Shown here: positions 9,066 through 19,296 of the stretch, in pieces
How positions within the stretch are numbered: the stretch's first letter is position 1
Layout: each line of letters opens with the position of its first letter
Source: Duganella rivi
GTDB lineage: Bacteria; Pseudomonadota; Gammaproteobacteria; Burkholderiales; Burkholderiaceae_D
Direction of reading: 5' to 3'
DNA length: 64,000 nt
Assembly: GCF_009857435.1 (NCBI RefSeq)
Contig: NZ_WWCK01000002.1
Coordinates: 682,001-746,000 of the forward strand
Program-made: the position numbers and the translations under genes
Notes under the pieces: generated by a model
Told to the model about the DNA's origin: nothing
The model's database searches: none
The model's input: only the letters and a program-made list of their open reading frames with translations

Positions 9066-9986
9066 TTATCGCACCGGCGTGGCGATATCGTCCTCGTCGT
9101 CCAGCAAGGAATCGTCCACTGCCTCGCCAAGTTCGGCGCCGGTGAGCGGATCAGCCTCTGGATCAGACATGGTACGCGCCGCCAACTGGTTGAGCAGTGC
9201 TTCCTCCGCAGTGTTCAGCATCACCGAGGCCGAACCGTCGCCGCCGTCCACCGCCAACTGTTCCTCGCGATTGCTGACGGTATCCCATTTCTCGCCATCG
9301 TTCCACGAGCCGCGCACTTCCGGGCCGCCTTGCGACATATCGAAATATACGCTGGTGAATTCCGGCCGCCCCTGCAGTTTCCCCGGTGGGAAATTGGGCT
9401 GGATGGCATACAGCGCTTTTTCAAACGACTTTTGGTGGGCGATTTCGCGCGTCATCAAGAAGCCCAGTGCTTCTTTGACACCGGGGTCGTCGGTGAGATT
9501 GATCAGGCGCTCATAGACGATCTTGGCGCGCGCTTCGGCGGCAATGTTGGAACGCAGGTCGGCGGTGGGCTCGCCGATGGTGTCGACATAGGCCGCAGTC
9601 CAGGGTACGCCAGCCGAATTGGTCAGCGGTACGCCGCCGCCGTACAGCACTTGGGTCAGGTGGCTGTCGTTGCCGGCGCCGGTGATGGCGCGATACAGTT
9701 CGCCTTCTTCATCCACGCCTTCGGCCAGCCGGCCCTTGGCGCCCTTGTTCAGCATGACGACGATGTTGCCGATGACTTCAAGGTGGCTAAGCTCCTCGGT
9801 GGCGATATCGAACAGCAGGTCTTTGCGGCCGGGATCATCTTCGGCCAGCGCTTGCGTGAAGTAGCGGCAGGCCGCCGCCAGCTCGCCTTGCGGGCCGCCG
9901 AATTGTTCCAGCATGAGGTTGGCGAGGCCGGGGTTGGTTTCGCTGACGCGCACCGTGTATTGCAGCCGTTTGTTATGAGCGAACAT
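9066..9986 (-). CDS. Manganese (non-haem) catalase
   Basis: A 306-residue protein of the dimanganese catalase family, which converts hydrogen peroxide to water and oxygen without haem. The four-helix ligand set is present: E35 (QGELAA), E65 and H68 (EELSHLE), E151 (IAAEARAK) and H184 (REIAHQ). The C-terminal region after about residue 230 is acidic and low-complexity, as in many proteobacterial members. AAGGAG precedes the ATG. It is the first gene of a two-gene unit with a ZIP transporter. Confidence 0.95.
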   Translation of the reverse strand: MFAHNKRLQYTVRVSETNPGLANLMLEQFGGPQGELAAACRYFTQALAEDDPGRKDLLFDIATEELSHLEVIGNIVVMLNKGAKGRLAEGVDEEGELYRAITGAGNDSHLTQVLYGGGVPLTNSAGVPWTAAYVDTIGEPTADLRSNIAAEARAKIVYERLINLTDDPGVKEALGFLMTREIAHQKSFEKALYAIQPNFPPGKLQGRPEFTSVYFDMSQGGPEVRGSWNDGEKWDTVSNREEQLAVDGGDGSASVMLNTAEEALLNQLAARTMSDPEADPLTGAELGEAVDDSLLDDEDDIATPVR

Positions 9987-10024
9987 GTTGTATCTCCTTG
10001 GTTAGGGTGTCATTCATCGTAGTT

Positions 10025-10060
10025 GGGGCGGCTCGTGCTGGATATCGGCGCGAGTGCCCC
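10025..10060 (-). terminator. Imperfect hairpin downstream of the glycosidase/GT/mutase fusion gene
   Basis: GGGGC-GG-CTCG pairs with CGAG-T-GCCCC across a loop, in the 124-bp gap between the large fusion gene and the catalase gene. No run of T follows on the minus strand, so an intrinsic terminator is only a possibility. Confidence 0.25.
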
Positions 10061-10110
10061 TTGGATGTAAGACGGCGCTTGCAGACGGCTACTGGTATGT
10101 AGTGCTGAGC

Positions 10111-13100
10111 TTAACCAGCTTTTACAGCCCGGGCGTCGCGCACGCGCTCGGCCGCTTTTTTACCGGCGAGGAAAGCGTGGTCGGAGTTGTAGTACTCCCA
10201 TTCGCTGTAGCGGCCGGCCAGCTCAATGTCATGCTGTTCCATCCACGCCCGCACGGTGGCAACGTTGTGTGCGCGCGCGTGATCGTAGACCACGTAGGCA
10301 TACGGCATGTCGACCTGGTTGCTGGTCACGACCTGATCGTCGGCGCGGATGAAGCCGACCTTGATGCAATCGGCAATGCAGCGCGCAATCAGCTCGTCGC
10401 CATCGACCGGCAGCGGCTTCCACGGCGAGTAGGAAATCTCGCAGGTGAAGCCGAAGCCGCCCGGCGCATTGCATTCCTGGCTGGCGTTGCCCTGCACGAA
10501 AATGCGGTGGAAGATGCTGTCCTCGGGGTAGTAGATCCAATGCTTGTCGGTGATGTTGGCGCGGTTGATGCCGATGTTGACGCAGCGGATAGACACATGG
10601 CGCAAGCCCTGCGCCGCCGCCTGCACCGGCGCCGGCACGTTGGCGCCGCACAGCTGCACCAGCTGCGGCAGCGGCATGGTGCTGATCAGTTTTCCGTAGG
10701 CGCGGCGGCGGCCGTCGGCCAGCACCACCGTGTGCTCTTGCGGCAGCACTTGCACCACCTCGGCATTGAGTTCCACCTTGCCGCGCAGGTGCGGCAGGAA
10801 GCCGTTCATCAGCGCCTGGAAGCCGCCCTTGAGCGGATAGCCAAAGCGGGCGTTCGGCCCCATAGGCTTGGCCACCGGTTCCAGTGCGCCTTCAATGATC
10901 TGGCCCAGGTCGGGCAGGGGCACGCGGCCGCCCAGCCACGAGGTTTCCATTTCCTTCAGTGGCACCGTCCAGATTTTTTTGTTGTAGGGGATGGCAAAAT
11001 GCTTGGCGATGCCGGCGCCCCACACGCGGTAGATGAAGTTCTCGAAGTTCTCGGCCTGCGCCACAGTCGAACCGGCATCGCTGTTGGCAATATCGGCGGT
11101 GCCGTCGGCGCAGCAGTCTTCCACCTTGCTGTCATCGCAGCGCGGCGCGCCGCCGGCCAGGCCGTAGCGCGACTCGATCGCGCCGACGATGCACTCCTTG
11201 ATCACCGGCGGCGGCAAGCCGTAGAGCGCGCCCTGGAACGGATAGCGCGTGTAGACCTGCTTGCTGTACACCCACGCTTCGCGCATCTGCCAATGCTGAT
11301 TGTCGCCCAGCAGGATGTCGTACAGCTTGAGTACATACGGATCGTTGGAGAACATGATGTGGCCGGCGTAGTCGAAGGTAAAGCCCTTGTCCTTGATCGA
11401 GCGGCACCAGCCGCCGACGCTGGCGTTACGCTCCAGCAGCACGCTGTCCGCGCCCAGGTGGTAGGCGGCCGACAAGCCGGTCGGGCCGCCGCCGATAATC
11501 ACGCAGCCGACCGCGTTGGGCGGGCGCTTGGGGCTGATGTTGCTGCCGGGCGGAACCGCCGCTGGTGTTGCCGCCACCGCAGCCGTGACCTTGGCGGTCG
11601 CCGCTGCCGGCTGGCCGGCAACCGCAGCGCTGCTTGGGGGCGGCTGTTGCAGCAGGGCGTGCATCTGCGCGGCCGTGCTCTCCCACGATGTTTGCTCGAC
11701 CACGGCCCGCATGCGCTGCGCCAGCGCGGCGCGCTGGGCCTCGTCCAGTGCCAGCGCCGCTTCGCAGGCGGCAATGAACTCCGCGTGGTCGTGGCCGATG
11801 GCGACAATGTCGCCGTAAGGCCGTTCAACGTCGGTGATGGCGGTGCTGACCGACGGCAGCTCGGCCGCCATGTATTCAAGCACCTTGGTGGGGCTGATGT
11901 AGCGGGTCGCATCGTTAAGTGCAAACGGCAGCAGGCACACGTCCCAGCCGGCCAGGAACTGCGGCAGTACGTTGTAAGACTGCTGGCCCAGATAATGGAT
12001 GTTCTGGCGCTGCGGCAGCGTGGCGGGATCAATCTTCACCACAGGCCCGACCAGCACCAGCTGCCATTCTGGATGCGCGTCGGCCAGCGCGGCCAGCAGG
12101 CCGGCGTCGAAGCGCTCGTCGATCACGCCGTAGTAGCCGAGGCGCGGATGGGGGATATCGTTGTGCAGCGGGTGGCCGTTGCTGCGGTCGAGCGCCTGGT
12201 GAAAGTGCACCGCGTCGACGCTGCTGGCAAAGCAGTAAGCGTGCGCATGGCGGCTACGCTTGGCCTCGTACAAGCTCGGGCCGCCGGTGAATACCAAGTC
12301 CGCGCGCTTGAGCAGGGCGGTTTCGCGCTGCAGCAGCTGCTTGGGCGGATTCTTGAATGCCGACAGCTCATCCATGCAATCGTAGACCACCAGCCCGGCG
12401 TTGGGCGGCAGCAGCGGCAGCGCCATCGGCGTGTAGAACCACACCAGCGGCTGCTCATTAAAGCCCGGCAGTTCGGCCAGCAGCGGTTGCAGCTGGGGGA
12501 TCTGGTCGTCGTGGAAACCGGCCGCGGCCACTGGCGTATGCGGCTGGCACACGGTGACATTCGGCGCCGGCGTGGAAGTCTGCATGTAGGCCGGGCCGTC
12601 ATGGTAAATCGGTTCCTCGACAAACAGGATGTGGTAATGCTGAGCCAGTCGTGACAGCAATTGCTGCGGGCGCTGGTAGACGAAGTCCCACCGTAGGTGA
12701 CAAAATACGATCATGGTTTGCATGGTGCTCTCCCTTTGCCCATGTGGGCTGTTAGTGGTTGGTGGGTGTAATAAGGTGGCTGGGTAACACAGGTGATTGG
12801 TCAGGCGGATCGCCTGGTGCAGCGCGGTGGCGTAAGCTGGCACCGGCAGCCGCGCCAGCGGCGGCGTGCTGTGCAGGTCGACATCCCACAGCCCGCTTTT
12901 GTGCCAGTGCTCGGCGTTGTCCCAGTCGGGCCGGTCGATGGTCGGGTACAGGCAGATGCCGCGCAGGTCGACGCCATGCTGCACCGCCAGCGCCGCCTGC
13001 TCGGCCATCTGGCGTATCCACACGCCGCGGCCGCTGCCGACGTGGCTGGTCTCAGCCAGCAACAGCGGGCGCTGGTAGCGCTGCTGCAGTTCGATCAGCA

Positions 13101-13938
13101 TGTGGTGCAGCGGCTGGCGGCGCGGATCGTCAAGATGCCACCACAGCCGCAGGTTGGTGCCGCTCTCCCACTGGTTGCTGTGGTAGACGTTGCCGCCGAC
13201 GATGTCGAGGTAGCGCTCGGCGCCGCCCAGTTCCGGCTCGCGGCGGCCGCACAGCATGTCCCAGGCGTCGAATTGCGAGGAGCGCCAGCCGGCCGCCTGC
13301 GCGCGCCAGTCCGGGTGGTCGGCGGCGGCGATGACGTGAATCAGCGGATCGCACTGCAGGAAGCGCGCGCCCGGCGTGATGGCGCGGATGGCGTCGCAGG
13401 CGGCAATGGTGGCCCGCACCAGCTGGCGCTTGCCTTCCTCGTCCGCCTGCGGATGCTCCATGCTCTTGCAGCGGAACATATGCACCGACAAGCCCCAGCT
13501 CTGGAACGAAATTTCGTTGATCGGCGAGTAGACCGGCTCCGGGCCGACATACGGCGCGAGAAAAGTTGCCAGCTGCGCGCAGTAGCGCACGAAACGGGGC
13601 ACAAAGTCGGGGCCATAGATGTCAACATCGTCGGGCCAGCCGTAGTGGCAGAACGTCCAGCAGATTTGCAGCCCCAGTTCCTGCGCTGCTTGCAGGCGGC
13701 TGGTGAGCGAGCTGAAATCGAAGCGGCCATCGCGTTCGCACAGGCGCCAGCCGGCTGACTCACGCACCGTGCGGATGCCGAATTCATGGAGCAGCGTATA
13801 GTCGGCGCGGGCTTGCTGCAGGTGGCCGGTGGCGTCATTCATGTCGAGCGGGCGGCCGGCATGGTTGACGTGATCGGCGCCTTCATACCCAGCTTGCCAA
13901 TAGCTGGCGAACGGCGCGGGCGCGGCGGTGGGAGGCAT
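10111..13938 (-). CDS. Three-domain fusion: glycosidase, glycosyltransferase, UDP-galactopyranose-mutase-like flavoprotein
   Basis: A 1275-residue open frame. Residues about 1-395 form a (beta/alpha)8 glycoside-hydrolase-like domain with candidate acid/base in PINEISF and nucleophile in LLAETSH. Residues 406-770 are a GT4-like glycosyltransferase (HLRWDFVYQRPQQLL near its start, SPTKVLEYMA in the donor-binding part). After a Pro/Ala-rich linker (~770-805) comes an FAD-binding domain (VIIGGGPTGLSAAYHLG, ~811-1275) resembling UDP-galactopyranose mutase or protoporphyrinogen-oxidase-like enzymes. The ATG at 13938 follows AAGGA. The codons joining glycosidase to glycosyltransferase contain a strong ribosome binding site just before an in-frame ATG at 12723, so a separate 870-residue GT-mutase product is also possible. 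Likely role: building or editing a galactofuranose-type surface glycan. Confidence 0.85.
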   Translation of the reverse strand: MPPTAAPAPFASYWQAGYEGADHVNHAGRPLDMNDATGHLQQARADYTLLHEFGIRTVRESAGWRLCERDGRFDFSSLTSRLQAAQELGLQICWTFCHYGWPDDVDIYGPDFVPRFVRYCAQLATFLAPYVGPEPVYSPINEISFQSWGLSVHMFRCKSMEHPQADEEGKRQLVRATIAACDAIRAITPGARFLQCDPLIHVIAAADHPDWRAQAAGWRSSQFDAWDMLCGRREPELGGAERYLDIVGGNVYHSNQWESGTNLRLWWHLDDPRRQPLHHMLIELQQRYQRPLLLAETSHVGSGRGVWIRQMAEQAALAVQHGVDLRGICLYPTIDRPDWDNAEHWHKSGLWDVDLHSTPPLARLPVPAYATALHQAIRLTNHLCYPATLLHPPTTNSPHGQRESTMQTMIVFCHLRWDFVYQRPQQLLSRLAQHYHILFVEEPIYHDGPAYMQTSTPAPNVTVCQPHTPVAAAGFHDDQIPQLQPLLAELPGFNEQPLVWFYTPMALPLLPPNAGLVVYDCMDELSAFKNPPKQLLQRETALLKRADLVFTGGPSLYEAKRSRHAHAYCFASSVDAVHFHQALDRSNGHPLHNDIPHPRLGYYGVIDERFDAGLLAALADAHPEWQLVLVGPVVKIDPATLPQRQNIHYLGQQSYNVLPQFLAGWDVCLLPFALNDATRYISPTKVLEYMAAELPSVSTAITDVERPYGDIVAIGHDHAEFIAACEAALALDEAQRAALAQRMRAVVEQTSWESTAAQMHALLQQPPPSSAAVAGQPAAATAKVTAAVAATPAAVPPGSNISPKRPPNAVGCVIIGGGPTGLSAAYHLGADSVLLERNASVGGWCRSIKDKGFTFDYAGHIMFSNDPYVLKLYDILLGDNQHWQMREAWVYSKQVYTRYPFQGALYGLPPPVIKECIVGAIESRYGLAGGAPRCDDSKVEDCCADGTADIANSDAGSTVAQAENFENFIYRVWGAGIAKHFAIPYNKKIWTVPLKEMETSWLGGRVPLPDLGQIIEGALEPVAKPMGPNARFGYPLKGGFQALMNGFLPHLRGKVELNAEVVQVLPQEHTVVLADGRRRAYGKLISTMPLPQLVQLCGANVPAPVQAAAQGLRHVSIRCVNIGINRANITDKHWIYYPEDSIFHRIFVQGNASQECNAPGGFGFTCEISYSPWKPLPVDGDELIARCIADCIKVGFIRADDQVVTSNQVDMPYAYVVYDHARAHNVATVRAWMEQHDIELAGRYSEWEYYNSDHAFLAGKKAAERVRDARAVKAG
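12721..12738 (-). promoter_or_regulatory. Internal ribosome binding site and ATG inside the fusion gene
   Basis: On the minus strand AAAGGGAGAG lies about four bases before the in-frame ATG at 12723 (M406 of the fusion). The ATG begins the glycosyltransferase domain exactly where that family normally starts. The site encodes the linker residues Q-R-E-S, which suggests a former intergenic start site absorbed into an extended reading frame. Confidence 0.6.
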
Positions 13939-13962
13939 GGCGATCCTTAAGAGTGGTGAACC

Positions 13963-14038
13963 CATCCTAGCAAGCGCGCCACAGTTTTCTGCGCGGAATT
14001 GGATGATGCAGCGCGTTCGAGCGCAGCTTGCTAGGATG
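13963..14038. promoter_or_regulatory. Divergent control region with perfect 13-bp inverted repeat
   Basis: CATCCTAGCAAGC (13963-13975) is repeated exactly in inverted orientation as GCTTGCTAGGATG (14026-14038). The arms are 63 bp apart centre to centre, about six helical turns, and sit almost symmetrically between the start of the minus-strand fusion gene (13938) and the plus-strand GH2 gene (14069). This looks like a pair of sites for one regulator controlling both genes, or a looping operator. The cognate regulator is not evident nearby. Confidence 0.55.
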
Positions 14039-14068
14039 TGCTGATTAGCGATCCTGTCGAGGTTCAAG

Positions 14069-15829
<1,761 letters not shown>

Positions 15830-16056
15830 CCTGCTTCGCGATGGTCGCGGACGGCGGTGCTGCAACTACCCGCATTTTCAAGCGAGGATTGAAGGTGCTT
15901 CAATTGCTGCCCCAATTATCGCGCGTCATGCCTGCTGCCATACTGCTCGCCAGTGAAGCAGCGAGGGCAGAAGTCACCCGAAAGGGTGTCGTCGAACCTG
16001 GTCTGCTGATGAACAATACAGGCATAGACTACGTGGCGAACCAGGAGAAGGCGAAA

Positions 16057-17079
16057 ATGATCACCGAGCAGAATATGATTCAAACCGCAGGCGAGCCGGA
16101 AAACGCGGCACGCCGCGGCTTCCTCAACCAAGCCGGCAATGGCGCCAAGCTGGCGGCGGCCGGCCTGCTGCTCCAGGCGGCGACGCAGAATGAGGCCATC
16201 GCCGAGCCAGCGGCCGCGCAGCAGGGCGCTTTCTGGCCGAATGGTGCGCGCTTGGTGATCTCCATCTCGATGCAGTTTGAGGCCGGCGGCCAGCCGCTGA
16301 TCGGCGCCGATAGCCCGTTCCCCAAGGTGGACTTCCCGTCGCATATCAAGGCTGATCCGGTCTCGAATTCGTGGTTCGCTTACGGCTACCGTGAAGGCGT
16401 GCCGCGCATGCTGGATCTGTGGGATAAGCATGGCGTGAAAGTGACCTCGCACATGATTGGCGATGCGGTGCGCAAGAACCCAGCGCTGGCGCGCGAGATC
16501 GTAAAGCGCGGCCACGAGGCGGCGGGTCACGGCCCGCGTTGGAGTTCGCAATACGCCATGAACCGCGCCGATGAAAAGAAATTCCTGATCGATGCGCGCG
16601 AGATGGTGAAGTCGGTGACGGGCGAGGCGCCGCTGGGCTACAACTGCAACTGGCTGCGCCGTGGGCCGAACACGCTGTCCTTGTTGCAGGAGCTGGGCTT
16701 CCTGTACCACATTGATGACTTGAGCCGCGACGAACCATTCATCGAACAGGTGAATGGCAAAGACTTCGTGGTGGTGCCCTACACCTTGCGCAACAACGAC
16801 ATCCTGTTGATCGAAGGCCGCAACTACTCGCCGCAGCAGTTCCTCGAACAGATCAAGGGCGAGTTCGACCAACTGTACGAAGAGGCGGGCACGCGCCGCC
16901 GCATGATGTCGATCAGCACCCACGACCGCATCAGCGGCACGCCGCAGATGGTGCGCGCGCTGGACGAATTCCTCACCTACGCCAAGAGCAAAGCCGGCGT
17001 CGCCTTCATGCGCAAAGACGACATCGCCCGCTATGCGCTAGCCAGCCCAATCACGGTGCGCGAAACCGAAACCATCTAA
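16057..17079 (+). CDS. Tat-exported polysaccharide deacetylase (PuuE/allantoinase-like subfamily)
   Basis: A 340-residue protein. The ATG at 16057 is preceded by AGGAGAAGG and is followed by a twin-arginine signal (ARRGFLNQAGNG, then a hydrophobic stretch to about residue 50), so the mature enzyme is probably periplasmic. The body resembles the NodB/PuuE-like deacetylase fold (GYREGVPRMLDLWDKHGVKVTSHMIG, HEAAGHGPRWS, TGEAPLGYNCNW, STHDRISGTPQM). Members remove acetyl groups from sugars or open amide rings. The frame is open far upstream (to 15712), which I attribute to high G+C content. The 227-bp gap before it shows no clear promoter. Confidence 0.8.
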   Translation: MITEQNMIQTAGEPENAARRGFLNQAGNGAKLAAAGLLLQAATQNEAIAEPAAAQQGAFWPNGARLVISISMQFEAGGQPLIGADSPFPKVDFPSHIKADPVSNSWFAYGYREGVPRMLDLWDKHGVKVTSHMIGDAVRKNPALAREIVKRGHEAAGHGPRWSSQYAMNRADEKKFLIDAREMVKSVTGEAPLGYNCNWLRRGPNTLSLLQELGFLYHIDDLSRDEPFIEQVNGKDFVVVPYTLRNNDILLIEGRNYSPQQFLEQIKGEFDQLYEEAGTRRRMMSISTHDRISGTPQMVRALDEFLTYAKSKAGVAFMRKDDIARYALASPITVRETETI

Positions 17080-17157
17080 GCGCGGCGGGCATGGGCGGCA
17101 GGGAACAAACAGCGCGCGCCGTTTTGGAGAACGACGCTACGCTGTTTTACGAAGAAA

Positions 17158-18441
17158 TCAGTAAGAAGCTTGCGGCGCAGGGCGGATGAAGAGGGCGGTG
17201 AGCATGCCGATGGCGCACACCGCGATCACGTAGTAGGCCGGGCCCAGCGGATCATTCTTCAGCATCAGCGTGACCACTACCGGCGTCAACCCGCCAAAGA
17301 TGGCGTAAGACAGATTGTATGAGAACGACAGCCCCGAAAAGCGCACCTGCGCCGGGAAGGCTTGCACCAGCACGCACGGCACCGCGCCCACCACGCCGAC
17401 GCAGAAGCCGGTCAGGCCATACAGCGGCAGCAGCAATTCAGGCTGCACGCGCAAAGTGGTGTAGAACACGTAGGTGCAAATCGCCAGCAGCAGCGATCCG
17501 ACGAACAACACCGGCTTGGCGCCCAGCTTATCCGCCAGCACGCCGTACACGATGCAGCCCAGCGCCAGTCCCAGCGTCGCCACGGTGTTCGCCACCAGCG
17601 AGGTGCGCGGGTCGATGTGGTAGACCTTTTGCAGCAAGGCCGGCGTCATCAAGATCACCACGACGATCCCTGCCGACAGCATCCACGTCAGCAGCATGGA
17701 CACGGTCACCGCGCCGCGATGGCTGCGCAGCACGGACTTGAGCGGCATCTCGGCGGCCAGCGCTTTGCGCTGCGCCATCTCGGCAAACACCGGCGTTTCG
17801 TGCAGCCAGCGGCGCAAGTACATCGCGCCCAGACCGAACACGCCGCCCAGCAGGAACGGCATGCGCCACGCACCGGCCAATACCTCGTCAGGTTTGTAGG
17901 CGGTGTTGAGCGCAGTCGCCACCAGCGACCCAAGCAGGATGCCGAAGGTGAGGCCCGCTGTCAGCACGCCGCAGGCATAGCCGGTGTAACGCGACGGCAC
18001 ATGCTCGGACACGAACACCCACGCCCCCGGCACCTCGCCGCCCACCGCTGCACCTTGAAACACGCGCATCAACAGCAGCAGCAAGGGCGCGGCGAGGCCG
18101 ATGCTGGCGTAGGTCGGCAGCAGGCCGATGGCCAGCGTCGGCAGCGCCATCATCAGGATCGACAAGGTGAACATGCGCTTGCGGCCCAACAGGTCGCCGA
18201 AGTGCGCCATCACGATGCCGCCCAGCGGACGCACCACGTAGCCGGCCGCGAAGATGCCGAAGGTTTGCAAGGTGCGCAGCCAATCGGGCATCTCCGGCGG
18301 GAAGAACAGCTGGCCGATGGCGTTGGCAAAGAAGACGAAGATGATGAAATCGTAGAACTCCAGCGCGCCGCCCAACGCGGCCAGTGACAAGGTTTTGTAG
18401 TCTTGGCCCGTCAGCGGACGGGCAGTCTCGTTGTTGTGCAT
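17158..18441 (-). CDS. MFS transporter, metabolite:H+ symporter family
   Basis: A 427-residue transporter with about 12 membrane helices and the MFS loop motif in the MHS form (RPLGGIVMAHFGDLLGRKRMF). GALEFYDFIIFVFFA at the first helix is typical of the MHS branch, which includes carriers for dicarboxylates, shikimate and betaines. The start is the ATG at 18441, because upstream residues lack transporter character; the ribosome binding site is weak. The gene is divergent from the gluconokinase operon across a 321-bp control region, so an organic acid or aldonate substrate is plausible but not shown. Confidence 0.88.
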   Translation of the reverse strand: MHNNETARPLTGQDYKTLSLAALGGALEFYDFIIFVFFANAIGQLFFPPEMPDWLRTLQTFGIFAAGYVVRPLGGIVMAHFGDLLGRKRMFTLSILMMALPTLAIGLLPTYASIGLAAPLLLLLMRVFQGAAVGGEVPGAWVFVSEHVPSRYTGYACGVLTAGLTFGILLGSLVATALNTAYKPDEVLAGAWRMPFLLGGVFGLGAMYLRRWLHETPVFAEMAQRKALAAEMPLKSVLRSHRGAVTVSMLLTWMLSAGIVVVILMTPALLQKVYHIDPRTSLVANTVATLGLALGCIVYGVLADKLGAKPVLFVGSLLLAICTYVFYTTLRVQPELLLPLYGLTGFCVGVVGAVPCVLVQAFPAQVRFSGLSFSYNLSYAIFGGLTPVVVTLMLKNDPLGPAYYVIAVCAIGMLTALFIRPAPQASY

Positions 18442-18643
18442 TGTGCTGTTTTTGTTGGTTGATCGAGGGTAGGGCAGACGTAGCATAGCATTCACACTGT
18501 GGCTTTTGTGCCGCACTTTATGCTGCGCCGCCGCAAACGGGCGCTGGCCTGCTCGCAACCCGCGATTTCTGGGGTGGCGCGTGACGCGTTGCAGCATGGA
18601 TTTATCTTTACAAATTCCTACGGTAAGCTAAAGTCTACAAAAA

Positions 18644-18659
18644 ATGATAACGCTAACTT
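18644..18659. promoter_or_regulatory. LacI-type operator, distal site of gluconokinase operon
   Basis: ATGATAACGCTAACTT matches the palindrome ATGTTAGC/GCTAACAT at 12 of 16 positions. It lies 88 bp upstream of the proximal site, so the two could bind one tetramer and loop the DNA. A weaker copy with GCGCTAAC overlaps it on the right. Confidence 0.45.
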
Positions 18660-18731
18660 GGCGCTAACGAGACTCTCCCCGTATTCGATTGATAGGCAAA
18701 GCAAGAGCGCGCCTATTTCTTCAGAATGAAA

Positions 18732-18747
18732 ATGTTAGCGCTAACTA
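18732..18747. promoter_or_regulatory. LacI-type operator, proximal site of gluconokinase operon
   Basis: ATGTTAGCGCTAACTA matches the inferred ATGTTAGC/GCTAACAT palindrome at 14 of 16 positions and contains a perfect GTTAGCGCTAAC core. It ends 15 bases before the gluconokinase ATG and lies just downstream of a candidate -10, where bound repressor would block transcription. Left halves matching at 7 or 8 of 8 positions occur in the xylan locus at 44357, 46571 and 50818. Confidence 0.6.
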
Positions 18748-18762
18748 ATCTTGGAGACATGG

Positions 18763-19263
18763 ATGCAGACTATCCGTTGGGTGGTAATGGGCGTCAGCGG
18801 CTGCGGCAAGAGTACGGTCGGGCAGGCGCTGGCGGCTGCGAACGGCGTGCCCTTTATCGAGGGCGACCAGTATCACCCGCCCGCCAATGTCGCCAAGATG
18901 TCGGCCGGCGTGGCGCTGACCGACGAGGATCGCGCCGATTGGCTGCTGGCCTTGCAGGCGCAGATCCGCGCGGCCCGTTCGCGCGGCGAGGGCATTGTGA
19001 TTTCCTGCTCATCGCTCAAGCGCCGCTACCGCAATCTGCTGCGCCAGGGCGATCCGCTGCTGCGCTTTGCGCACCTGAGCGGCCCCCAGCAAGTAATCGC
19101 GGCGCGCATGCAGTCGCGCGTCGGCCACTACATGCCCACCTCTCTACTCGACAGCCAGTTCCGCGATCTGGAACCACTACAGGACGATGAAGCCGGCATC
19201 ACGCTGGACATTGCAACACCGCCCGACGATCTGGTAGCGCAGATCACGAGGGCGCAGCAGTAA
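18763..19263 (+). CDS. gntK: Gluconokinase
   Basis: A 166-residue cytoplasmic kinase that phosphorylates D-gluconate to 6-phosphogluconate with ATP. It has an N-terminal Walker A loop (GVSGCGKST), EGDQYHPPANVAKM substrate-binding motif, ISCSSLKRRYR and the late HYMP-SLLDSQF-LEPL segment of the GntK family. The ATG at 18763 has TTGGAG upstream; longer readings begin inside that ribosome binding site. It is the first gene of an operon that continues with a TonB receptor and a gluconate permease, so gluconate or a similar aldonate is probably the imported end product. Confidence 0.95.
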   Translation: MQTIRWVVMGVSGCGKSTVGQALAAANGVPFIEGDQYHPPANVAKMSAGVALTDEDRADWLLALQAQIRAARSRGEGIVISCSSLKRRYRNLLRQGDPLLRFAHLSGPQQVIAARMQSRVGHYMPTSLLDSQFRDLEPLQDDEAGITLDIATPPDDLVAQITRAQQ

Positions 19264-19296
19264 GCAGCACAACACAAAAACTATATGGAGACTCAC

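Larger units (their letters stand above)
18442..18762. other. 321-bp intergenic control region (MFS transporter / gluconokinase)
   Basis: This is the only gap over 300 bases. It holds no convincing gene. Its right half is A+T-richer and contains LacI-type palindromes at 18644-18659 and 18732-18747 plus a weaker overlapping site around 18655-18670. A candidate promoter reads TTGATA (18689-18694), then an 18-base spacer, then CTATTT (18713-18718), which places the second operator just after the -10 box. Confidence 0.5.

Noticed and set aside
10054..12654. 866-residue plus-strand open frame opposite the glycosyltransferase-mutase part
   Set aside because: Arg/His/Gln/Val-rich translation with no domain, antisense to clearly homologous protein; typical shadow frame of high G+C DNA.
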